Positions 1-5,368 of a stretch of 13,769 bases of DNA are shown in pieces; the stretch's first letter is position 1, and each line of letters starts with the position of its first letter. Origin of the DNA: Planctomycetaceae bacterium UBA4732. GTDB lineage: Bacteria; Planctomycetota; Planctomycetia; Gemmatales; Gemmataceae. The translations under genes and the position numbers were made by a program. The stretch spans positions 1-13,769 of the forward strand of contig DHJA01000112.1 in assembly GCA_002404095.1 (NCBI GenBank), in the 5' to 3' direction. The notes under the pieces are model-generated. The model had not been told where the DNA came from and searched no databases. It saw nothing but the letters and a program-made list of their open reading frames with translations.

Positions 1-10
1 GCTCACCCTA

Positions 11-47
11 ATTGTCAAAGAACGGCTGGCCATCCAGAGGACGGCCA
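11..47 (-). promoter_or_regulatory. boxB-boxA rRNA antitermination signal upstream of (off-window) 23S rRNA
   Basis: Read on the minus strand, 11-24 is CGTTCTTTGACAAT, a close match to bacterial rRNA boxA, the NusB/NusE loading site. Just before it (27-47) is a 9-bp stem with one G-U pair and a 3-nt loop, arms TGGCCGTCC and GGATGGCCA, in the place of boxB. It lies about 205 nt downstream of tRNA-Ala, where the signal before 23S sits in many 16S-23S spacers. That 23S rRNA lies just beyond the window edge is inference. Confidence 0.65.
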
Positions 48-130
48 ACTTCCAACCCTTCAGCAGACTACCTGCTGACCGGGAGTCGATGCACGCTTGT
101 GAGTGCAGCGACTCTCGCCCAGACCAAGCG

Positions 131-174
131 CAATCCGACTGCTGTTGTGTAAGTCCTTACACACCAATCGGTTG
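131..174 (-). other. Stem-loop in the tRNA-Ala to 23S spacer
   Basis: The central arms TGTGTAAG (146-153) and CTTACACA (156-163) are perfect complements. Weaker outer arms (CAA and CCGA at 131-138, TCGGTTG at 168-174) extend the stem with a one-base bulge and an unpaired stretch. In the spacer transcript it would be a stable hairpin, perhaps a processing site for releasing tRNA-Ala. It has no T tract, so I do not call it a terminator. The rest of 48-251 shows nothing I recognise. Confidence 0.4.
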
Positions 175-251
175 CTTCATCAATCTTAGAGAGGCCGTCG
201 CGGATCGTCAACGCCTCTCGCGGAATTTTCTTTTCTTTTTTCTCCGGCGTA

Positions 252-323
252 TGGAGATGGGGGGACTCGAACCCCCGACCCTCGCGTTGCAAACGCGATG
301 CTCTCCCTCTGAGCTACATCCCC
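252..323 (-). tRNA. tRNA-Ala(TGC)
   Basis: The minus strand folds into a complete 72-nt cloverleaf: acceptor GGGGATG with CATCTCC (one G-U pair), D stem GCTC/GAGC, anticodon stem TCGCG/CGCGA around loop TTTGCAA (anticodon TGC), and T stem GGGGG/CCCCC around TTCGAGT. The discriminator is A. CCA is not encoded, since the next bases are TAC. It follows tRNA-Ile by 40 nt in the Ile-Ala order typical of the 16S-23S spacer. Confidence 0.97.
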
Positions 324-363
324 GGCTCCGCGGCCCGATTTAACTCCATTTAACATCTCTTAA

Positions 364-437
364 TGCGGGTACATGGATTCGAACCATGGACCTCAGCTTT
401 ATCAGAGCTGCGCTCTAGCCAACTGAGCTATACCCGC
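364..437 (-). tRNA. tRNA-Ile(GAT)
   Basis: The minus strand gives a complete 74-nt cloverleaf: acceptor GCGGGTA/TACCCGC, D stem GCTC/GAGC, anticodon stem CAGCT/AGCTG around CTGATAA (anticodon GAT), and T stem CATGG/CCATG around TTCGAAT. The discriminator is A and CCA is not encoded. It is the first gene after the promoter at 580-607 and is followed by tRNA-Ala. A terminator-like hairpin ends only 11 nt before its 5' end. Confidence 0.97.
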
Positions 438-448
438 GTCAGCCAAAC

Positions 449-478
449 AAAAAAGCCAAACCCGGCACAGGTTTGGCT
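449..478 (-). terminator. Intrinsic terminator-like hairpin in the leader, just before tRNA-Ile
   Basis: On the minus strand AGCCAAACC, a 7-nt loop and GGTTTGGCT form a perfect 9-bp stem, and the run of six T overlaps its last base. This is the form of a Rho-independent terminator. It lies between the strong promoter and the tRNA genes that promoter should serve. It may be an attenuator, the end of a short leader RNA of about 125 nt, or a processing stem that polymerase passes under antitermination. Confidence 0.6.
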
Positions 479-505
479 CTATCCGATACCCATTGTGGAT
501 AGAGC
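476..505 (-). promoter_or_regulatory. Leader inverted repeat overlapping the terminator stem
   Basis: The arms GCTCTATCC (497-505 on the minus strand) and GGATAGAGC (476-484) pair perfectly over 9 bp around a 12-nt loop. The last three bases (476-478) are also the first three of the terminator stem at 449-478, so both full stems cannot form together. That resembles an antiterminator/terminator pair, but the overlap is short and both hairpins could coexist after slight trimming. Confidence 0.45.
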
Positions 506-579
506 GCTACCGGGCCTCGCTAATTTGGATAATGTTGATACTCATCATCGGCCGTTCTCAGGAGTTCAGGGCAAAGAGA

Positions 580-607
580 ATTATAGGACGGCTGCGGCGA
601 CTGTCAA
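580..607 (-). promoter_or_regulatory. Consensus sigma-70 promoter for the tRNA-Ile/tRNA-Ala (23S) transcript
   Basis: On the minus strand a perfect -35 TTGACA (602-607), a 16-bp spacer and a perfect -10 TATAAT (580-585) face the tRNA genes. Transcription should start near 572-574, giving a leader of about 135 nt before tRNA-Ile. Two exact hexamers fit a stable-RNA promoter. The stretch between this promoter and tRNA-Ile is too short for 16S rRNA and lacks the 16S 3' end. Confidence 0.85.
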
Positions 608-617
608 CGGAAAGCCG

Positions 618-655
618 AAAAAAATGGCTGGCGAGCGGCAAGCTGTACGCTCGCC
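618..655 (-). terminator. Terminator of the aldo/keto reductase operon
   Basis: On the minus strand GGCGAGCG, a 10-nt loop and CGCTCGCC form a perfect 8-bp stem, followed 5 nt later by seven T (618-624). A second GC-rich hairpin just before it (663-683, arms CCGCCGGG and CCCGGCGG) also lies after the stop codon at 700. The pair would end transcription immediately before the -35 box of the tRNA promoter and so insulate the two units. Confidence 0.75.
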
Positions 656-699
656 GTCCGGCCCGCCGGGATAAACCCGGCGGCTCGCCCGATTTATTG

Positions 700-1761
700 T
701 TACAGCGGCATTTCCTGCACCGTCGGATAGCCGTGTTGCTCGCGGCCGAGCGCGCCGTCGTACTTCTTGGTGGACTTGTACAGTTCCAGATGGCCGTCGC
801 CGGCCTCCTTGGCGCAGCGCTTGCGCAACGCCTCCATTTCATCCAGTTTCATCGGCGTGAAGCCACGCGCGACGGCCAAGTTTTGATGCAGCACTGCCAA
901 CGAGTCGATGCCGCTGATCGTGACCGCCACCGGCAGACTCATGGCATAACGCAATGCCTCTTGCGGCGTGATCGCGCCCTCCAGAATAGGCTGACCACCG
1001 CCGCCCATGCTTTTCATACCCAGGCCAGCCATACCGCGCTTGACCACTTCCGGCAGCACTTCCTTTTCAAAACTGCGATAAGAGGCGTCGAAGCAATTGA
1101 GCGGCATCTGCACGGAATCGAAGGGGAAGTCGTGCGCCAGCATTTTCATGTGGATGTTCGGGTGCTTATGGCCGGTGAAACCGACATAACGCACTTTGCC
1201 CGCCTTCTTCGCTTCTTCCAGCGCTTCCACGACGCCGCCCTTGGCGAAGTGCAGATCGGGGTCGTTGTCATAAACGACTTCGTGGATCTGCCATAGGTCC
1301 AGATGGTCCGTTTGCAAGCGCTTGAGCGACTCTTCCAGCTGTTGCATCGCCACTTTCTTGTCGCGGCCGTGGGTGCAAACCTTGGTCATCAGGAATACTT
1401 TATCGCGGCGGCCCTTAAGCGCGCGGCCCATCCATTCCTCGCTGCGGCCATCGTGGTACTCCCAGGCGTTGTCACAAAAATTGACGCCGGCGTCGATGGC
1501 TTCATGGACGATCTGCTCGGCCTCTTTGTACGAAGGGGCGCTGCCGATGCTGAAACCGCCGAGGCCGATCACCGAGAGGCGCTCGTTCGTCTTGCCGAAC
1601 GGCTTGCGCGGAATCTTGTCCGCACCCACGTCGCTCAATTGCAGCGGGTCGGGCGCCGCGGCCAGCAATGGCACCGCCAAGACCGCCCCCGCTCCGACCA
1701 GGCTGGCTTGCAGAAAGTCGCGCCGATCCGGCCCGGCGCTATGGTTATCTTGCGGCTTCAT
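700..1761 (-). CDS. Tat-exported aldo/keto reductase
   Basis: 353 aa, NAD(P)H-dependent oxidoreductase of the aldo/keto reductase superfamily. The N terminus has a twin-arginine signal (DRRDFL, RR at 13-14, then a hydrophobic stretch to about 36), so export in a folded state is likely. The TIM-barrel domain runs from about 53 to 325. The catalytic tetrad is visible: D97 and Y102 (CDNAWEY), K127 (LMTKVCTHG) and H160 (LWQIH). The substrate cannot be told. The start has GAGAGG about 10 nt upstream. It follows a clear paralogue by 27 nt and is the last gene of the operon. Planctomycetes often carry Tat-tagged members of this family, but the physiological role is unknown. Confidence 0.9.
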   Translation of the reverse strand: MKPQDNHSAGPDRRDFLQASLVGAGAVLAVPLLAAAPDPLQLSDVGADKIPRKPFGKTNERLSVIGLGGFSIGSAPSYKEAEQIVHEAIDAGVNFCDNAWEYHDGRSEEWMGRALKGRRDKVFLMTKVCTHGRDKKVAMQQLEESLKRLQTDHLDLWQIHEVVYDNDPDLHFAKGGVVEALEEAKKAGKVRYVGFTGHKHPNIHMKMLAHDFPFDSVQMPLNCFDASYRSFEKEVLPEVVKRGMAGLGMKSMGGGGQPILEGAITPQEALRYAMSLPVAVTISGIDSLAVLHQNLAVARGFTPMKLDEMEALRKRCAKEAGDGHLELYKSTKKYDGALGREQHGYPTVQEMPL

Positions 1762-1788
1762 CTCTTTATCCTCTCGTTGTTGTCGTTC

Positions 1789-2751
1789 TTACTTCGCTCC
1801 GGCGCCGTTCAGCATTTCCTTGACTTCCTTTTGCGTCGAATCGAGCGGGAAATGGTGCGGCAATCGCGCCTGCGGGTTGTCGAAACGGAGGGACACCTTA
1901 TACGTTTCGTAGCGCCCATCCGCCGCCGTCGCCGCGCAACGCTTCCTTAGCGCATCCATCTCGTCGCGTGTCATCGGCTTGAAGCCACGCGCCACACGCA
2001 AGTTCTGGTGCAGCACGTCGAGCGCGTCTATGCCGGCGATGGTTGTCGTCACCGGCAGGCTCATGGCGTAACGCAACATCTCCTCCGCCGTGAGGATGCC
2101 CTTCTTGATGGCGTCTGGCCGTCCGCCCATGCTCTTCATGCCTAACGGCGCCATGCCGCGTTTGACCACCTCGGGCAACACCTGATTCTCGAAGCTGTGA
2201 AAGTGGGCGTCGAAAGGGTTGAGCGGCATTTGCACCGAGTCGAATGGATAGCCGAGTTCCAGCATCTTCAAATGGATTGCAGGTTCCTTGTGCCCTGTGA
2301 AGCCGACGAAGCGAACTTTGCCCTGTTTCTTGGCCTGGTCCAGCGCTTCAAGGACGCCGCCTTTGCGATAAGCCAGCTCCGGATCGTTGTCGAAGGTGAC
2401 GCCGTGAACCTGCCAGAGGTCGAGGTGATCGGTCTGAAGCCGCCGCAGCGATTGCTCCAGCATTTGCAACGCCAGGTCCTTGCCGCGGCCATGCGTACAA
2501 ACCTTGGTCATCAGGAAGACTTTATCGCGGCGACCAGTAAGTCCGCGGCCCATCCAGTCCTCGGCCTTGCCGTTGTGATACTCCCAACAATTATCGAAAA
2601 ATGTGACGCCGGCATCCACGGCCTCATGGACGAGCTGGATCGCCTCCTCAATGGTTTTCAGGTCGCCGAGGTGATGTCCGCCCAGGCCGAGGGCGGACAC
2701 TTTCGCGTCGGTATGACCAAATGGCCGCATCGACATGTCGCCGGTTGTCAT
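1789..2751 (-). CDS. Cytoplasmic aldo/keto reductase, paralogue of the downstream gene
   Basis: 320 aa from the ATG at 2749-2751. I prefer this start because AGGAG lies about 7 nt upstream; an in-frame extension to 2835 has no such site and reads as low-quality N-terminal sequence. Tetrad residues are D53, Y58, K83 and H116, at the classic positions. Long blocks match the neighbour almost exactly (GRRDKVFLMTKVCTHGR, RLQTDHLDLWQ, EVVKRGMA, GMKSMGG), so the pair is a tandem duplication. It lacks the Tat signal of its partner, so the pair would put similar chemistry on both sides of the membrane. The substrate is unknown. Confidence 0.88.
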   Translation of the reverse strand: MTTGDMSMRPFGHTDAKVSALGLGGHHLGDLKTIEEAIQLVHEAVDAGVTFFDNCWEYHNGKAEDWMGRGLTGRRDKVFLMTKVCTHGRGKDLALQMLEQSLRRLQTDHLDLWQVHGVTFDNDPELAYRKGGVLEALDQAKKQGKVRFVGFTGHKEPAIHLKMLELGYPFDSVQMPLNPFDAHFHSFENQVLPEVVKRGMAPLGMKSMGGRPDAIKKGILTAEEMLRYAMSLPVTTTIAGIDALDVLHQNLRVARGFKPMTRDEMDALRKRCAATAADGRYETYKVSLRFDNPQARLPHHFPLDSTQKEVKEMLNGAGAK

Positions 2752-3005
2752 GGTCTGCTCCTGTTGCAGGCGAGCCGGCTCGCCAATACTCAATGCGAAT
2801 GATTCCGCGCTCCACGAAGGCTGGTAAGGACTCAACGGATGCTATGCAAGCGATGCGCCAAACGAGGAGGCTTTACTAATTTGCCCTTTTCTCCGCGAAG
2901 GATCGCCGCGTCGGGTCGCGGGAGTTTGCATCCCTCTCCGCTCACGGCTACCATGATAACAGGGGCGCTATTGAAGGCGCTCCCTTCTTTCGGAGGAAAC
3001 GATTG

Positions 3006-3518
3006 ATGCGTCTGTTCCCTCGTCTCTCGACCGCCCTGTTGGTCTTGCTGGCGGCGACGCCCCTTGGCGCGGCGCCGGCTGACGACGCGGTCGCGCTCAA
3101 GACTGTCAAATACGCCGACCTGGGCCGCACGATCCGCGACCTTCAAGGCAAGATCGTCGTCGTCGATTTCTGGGGTGAATTCTGACTGCCGTGCAAAAAG
3201 GAGTTTCCGCATCTGGTCGAGATGCAACGCAAGTACGCCAAGGACGGGGTCGTCGCCGTGTCGGTCAGTCTTGACGAACCCGAAGATAAAGACGCGCCGG
3301 AGCGAATCCTCAAGTTTCTGCGCGCCAAAGGCGCTGACTTCACGAATCTTCGCCTCGACGAATCGTCCGAGCTGTGGTCGGAGAGATTAAAGATCGACAT
3401 ACCGCCGGCCGTGTTCGTGTTCGACCGCGAAGGACGCATCGCTGGCAAGTTCGAGGGGGCGAAAGCCAATTACGCGGAGTACGTCGAGCCGCTGGTGGAC
3501 GAACTTTTGAAGAAGTGA
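3006..3518 (+). CDS. Putative selenoprotein: exported TlpA/ResA-like thioredoxin with UxxC motif (TGA at 3183-3185 read as Sec)
   Basis: 170 aa if the in-frame TGA is read as selenocysteine. An N-terminal signal peptide (hydrophobic LSTALLVLLAATPLGAA, about 7-23) exports it. The thioredoxin fold begins with KIVVVDFWGEF, and the next residues are U60-L-P-C63-KKEFPHLVEM, exactly where TlpA/ResA proteins have WCxPC. So the first redox cysteine is replaced by TGA. The frame stays open for 110 more family-like codons, including the IPPAVFVFDREGRI block that holds the cis-proline, to the stop at 3516. A SECIS-like hairpin follows the TGA at 3209-3225. GGAGG lies about 9 nt before the ATG. The likely role is periplasmic thiol-disulfide exchange; partners are unknown. 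The alternatives are a nonsense mutation or a base error (TGC or TGT to TGA). Confidence 0.8.
3209..3225 (+). promoter_or_regulatory. Bacterial SECIS element
   Basis: GCATCT (3209-3214), loop GGTCG (3215-3219) and AGATGC (3220-3225) form a perfect 6-bp stem. GTT (3203-3205) and AAC (3226-3228) can add three pairs beyond a 3-nt bulge. The loop starts 29 nt after the TGA, inside the spacing described for bacterial SECIS elements. It carries the G-rich start that SelB recognises; the E. coli fdhF loop also contains GGUC. It lies within codons for HLVEM, so it serves as both RNA signal and coding sequence. Confidence 0.75.
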
Positions 3519-3525
3519 GTATGGG

Positions 3526-4011
3526 ATGAGCGACGACCGGCTGAAGCCGTTGGCGGCCGCCCTGGGGCGCATACCGAGCGGCCTGTTCATCGTCACGGCC
3601 CGGCGCGGCGACGCCGAAACCGGCATGTTGGCCAGCTGGGTGCAGCAGTGTTCGTTCGACCCGCCGCAGGCTTTGATGTGTCTGCGGCAGGGCCGTGACA
3701 TGAACGCCTGGTTGGAAGTCGGCTCGCGGTTCACCATCAACATTCTGGAGGACGACGGCAGCACCGACTTGATAGTCCATTTCGGCCGCGGCTTCGGCCT
3801 AGACGAACCAGCCTTTGACGGCCTGGAAGTAGAGCGGCCCGACGGCGCCGCGCCGGTTCTGAAAGACGCTTTAGCCTATCTGGATTGTCGCGTCATGTCT
3901 CGACATACCGTCGGCGACCATGAGTTGTTCATCGGCCGCGTGGCAGCCGGCGCGACGCACGGCGACGGCAAACCGATGGTCCACGTCCGCAAGAGCGGCT
4001 TGCACTACTGA
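3526..4011 (+). CDS. Flavin reductase-like FMN-binding protein
   Basis: 161 aa, the usual size for the Flavin_Reduct (DIM6/NTAB, HpaC-like) split-barrel family. Family features are the N-terminal GRIPSGLFIVTAR strand, the FMN-contact block GMLASWVQQCSFDPP (33-47), SRFTINIL (67-74) and GDHELFIGRV (130-139). It probably binds FMN and reduces or uses flavin with NAD(P)H; the partner oxygenase or acceptor is not in the window. It starts 7 nt after the stop of the thioredoxin-like selenoprotein gene, so the two are co-transcribed and probably translationally coupled, which suggests a shared redox task (inference). Confidence 0.85.
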   Translation: MSDDRLKPLAAALGRIPSGLFIVTARRGDAETGMLASWVQQCSFDPPQALMCLRQGRDMNAWLEVGSRFTINILEDDGSTDLIVHFGRGFGLDEPAFDGLEVERPDGAAPVLKDALAYLDCRVMSRHTVGDHELFIGRVAAGATHGDGKPMVHVRKSGLHY

Positions 4012-4016
4012 CTCGC

Positions 4017-4277
4017 TTACACGATCATCCGTACGCGGTACAACTCGAAGGCCGCTTCCCACGCCTCTTTCGGCGTCTTTAATTCGGGATCGGTAGAGGA
4101 GGCGTCGGGGCCGTCGGCGCTCAGCCGCAGGGCGGCGCGCCAGCGGTCGTCGCCGGAGCGCTCGATGCGGAGAAACGTCTCAGGCAAGTTGGGGCCGCTT
4201 ACGCGCAGCCCGTTGTCGCCGGCCGGCTCCGCCTTGCATTGTCGTTGCTTGAACCAAAATGGTTCGATCGGTTCCAT
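4017..4277 (-). CDS. Small conserved hypothetical protein
   Basis: 86 aa, cytoplasmic, no signal peptide or membrane segment. A G-rich stretch (GGGGGGAT) lies 5 nt before the ATG and could act as the ribosome binding site. The acidic-aromatic start MEPIEPFWFKQ and the C-terminal TPKEAWEAAFELYR helix look like a folded small protein, but I recognise no domain. It converges on the flavin reductase gene with only 5 nt between the stops and no visible terminator. A palindrome lies just upstream. Function unknown. Confidence 0.6.
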   Translation of the reverse strand: MEPIEPFWFKQRQCKAEPAGDNGLRVSGPNLPETFLRIERSGDDRWRAALRLSADGPDASSTDPELKTPKEAWEAAFELYRVRMIV

Positions 4278-4295
4278 GCTTATCCCCCCGCGCTC

Positions 4296-4339
4296 CCCCT
4301 TCGGGTCGCGGCTAAACGTTTAGCCGCGACCCGGAGGGG
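4296..4339. repeat. Loopless 44-bp palindrome (REP-like element)
   Basis: A palindrome centred between 4317 and 4318 with arms of 22 nt matches at 21 of 22 positions; the exception (4301/4334) is a G-U pair in RNA. The centre is GGCTAAACGTTTAGCC, flanked by GGGTCGC and its complement. It fills the gap between two minus-strand genes. There is no T tract on either side. It probably belongs to a dispersed intergenic palindrome family, and the core GGGTCGCG recurs in the palindrome at 5233-5314. Confidence 0.85.
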
Positions 4340-4359
4340 ACCGCGTTCTGAACAGAACC

Positions 4360-4776
4360 TCAATTATCCAGCCGCAACTCATGCACCACGAGATGGACGT
4401 GCTGAAGCGCGTCGTTGGCTTCCTTTACGTCCTTGGTGCGGGCCGCCGCCAGCAGACGGCCGGCCTCCTTGGACAGGTCGCCGCTCACCACCGGCAAGGC
4501 GTCTTTCTGTTTCGCGGGCACGTCCTGGGCCTTGGGCAGAAAGCGGGCCGTCTGTTCCAGACCACGCGCGGCGTCTTCCACTTCCGTCCATTTATCGACG
4601 TAGAACGCCTCGGTGGCGAGGGTGGCCTGATAACGCGCCCGCGTTAGCAGTTCAGCATAAGGCAACGGCGGCGTGTCGTCCGGCAGCGGACGCAAGGCCG
4701 CTCGTTCCTCCGGCGCCTGACAGGCCGTTAGAATCAACAACAGCGATCCGGTACACATCCACAACATGCGCTTCAT
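4360..4776 (-). CDS. Putative lipoprotein
   Basis: 138 aa with a lipoprotein signal peptide: charged start MKRM, hydrophobic core, and lipobox LTAC with lipidated Cys19. The mature part is mostly helical and rich in Ala, Leu, Lys and Glu, with a C-terminal helix ending QHVHLVVHELRLDN. The spacing and two histidines recall a four-helix bundle such as cytochrome c' folds, but there is no CxxCH haem motif. GAGAGG lies 6 nt before the ATG. It follows another lipoprotein gene by 50 nt on the same strand, so they likely form an operon. Function unknown. Confidence 0.75.
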   Translation of the reverse strand: MKRMLWMCTGSLLLILTACQAPEERAALRPLPDDTPPLPYAELLTRARYQATLATEAFYVDKWTEVEDAARGLEQTARFLPKAQDVPAKQKDALPVVSGDLSKEAGRLLAAARTKDVKEANDALQHVHLVVHELRLDN

Positions 4777-4826
4777 GGGTGCCTCTCACGGTTGCATCCC
4801 GAGGAGGCCGGTCGCTGGAAGCCGTG

Positions 4827-5057
4827 CTACTGTGCTCGCGGCGACGCAGGCGCCCCAGGGGATTCCAGGTATGTGGGAGGCCCGACGTTCGGCGACGAAT
4901 CCGGCAGAGCGATTCGATCCCGTTGCCGGCGTTGCTGTTCATCAATGGTCAGCCGGGGATCGTCTACTCGCACCGGGTTGTCGCGGTGAACCCGCGGCCC
5001 CGCCACGCCTTCACAGCCCACAAGCAGCAGAACGCATAACAGGAAAGATTGGCGCAT
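4827..5057 (-). CDS. Small putative lipoprotein
   Basis: 76 aa from the ATG at 5055-5057, chosen because GGGAG lies about 8 nt upstream; an ATG 15 nt earlier is possible. The signal is MRQSFLLCVLLLVGC with lipobox LVGC and Cys15. The mature part is short, charged and proline-rich (RVDDPRLTIDEQQRRQRDR, then PDSSPNVGPPTYLESPG), probably disordered. I have the impression that similar short lipoproteins occur in planctomycetes, but I cannot name a family. It is the first gene of a probable two-gene operon. Confidence 0.65.
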   Translation of the reverse strand: MRQSFLLCVLLLVGCEGVAGPRVHRDNPVRVDDPRLTIDEQQRRQRDRIALPDSSPNVGPPTYLESPGAPASPRAQ

Positions 5058-5232
5058 CTTCTCTACTCCCATTCCTTGGGTCGCGCCGGGTTCCAGGCCG
5101 ACGGCGCCCGCTGCTATTATCGACCATCAGTATAGGGATGAAAGGGTGCAAGCGGAAAAGATGCGCCGCATTTCCGGCATTTCTTGGCTTAGATGGTATA
5201 GACGGCGCAGTTTGTCGATACTGTCTCGACTA

Positions 5233-5314
5233 GGCGAGCCGGGTCGCGTAAGCGCCCGGAGGTGGTTTCGGCGATTACAGGGAAACTCCGGGCGCTTACG
5301 CGACCCGGCTCGCC
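5233..5314. repeat. Large hairpin element with 29-bp perfect arms
   Basis: The arms at 5233-5261 and 5286-5314 are perfect reverse complements over 29 bp, around a 24-nt loop. The left arm begins GGCGAGCCGGGTCGCG and ends GCGCCCGGAG. AAAAAG follows the right arm, which does not make a T tract on the plus strand. The element occupies the otherwise empty stretch 5058-5368 between the lipoprotein operon and the divergent cobA-hemD gene. The size and perfection suggest a recently spread mobile palindrome (REP or MITE-like). Confidence 0.88.
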
Positions 5315-5368
5315 AAAAAGTTGCTAGGATGAACCCACCTCTCCGCACTATTTATAGGGGGCCGCCTA

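Noticed and set aside
438..610. Search for the 3' end of 16S rRNA upstream of tRNA-Ile
   Set aside because: No anti-Shine-Dalgarno tail or conserved 16S sequence is present, and a promoter and a protein-gene terminator occupy the stretch.
2926..2954. Possible plus-strand promoter TTGCAT, 17 bp, TACCAT, before the selenoprotein gene
   Set aside because: Spacing is right but each box has two mismatches, so it cannot be told from background in this GC-rich gap.
2832..3227. Minus-strand open frame across the thioredoxin-like gene start
   Set aside because: It lies opposite the signal peptide and active-site coding region of the plus-strand gene, and its translation has no recognisable domain.
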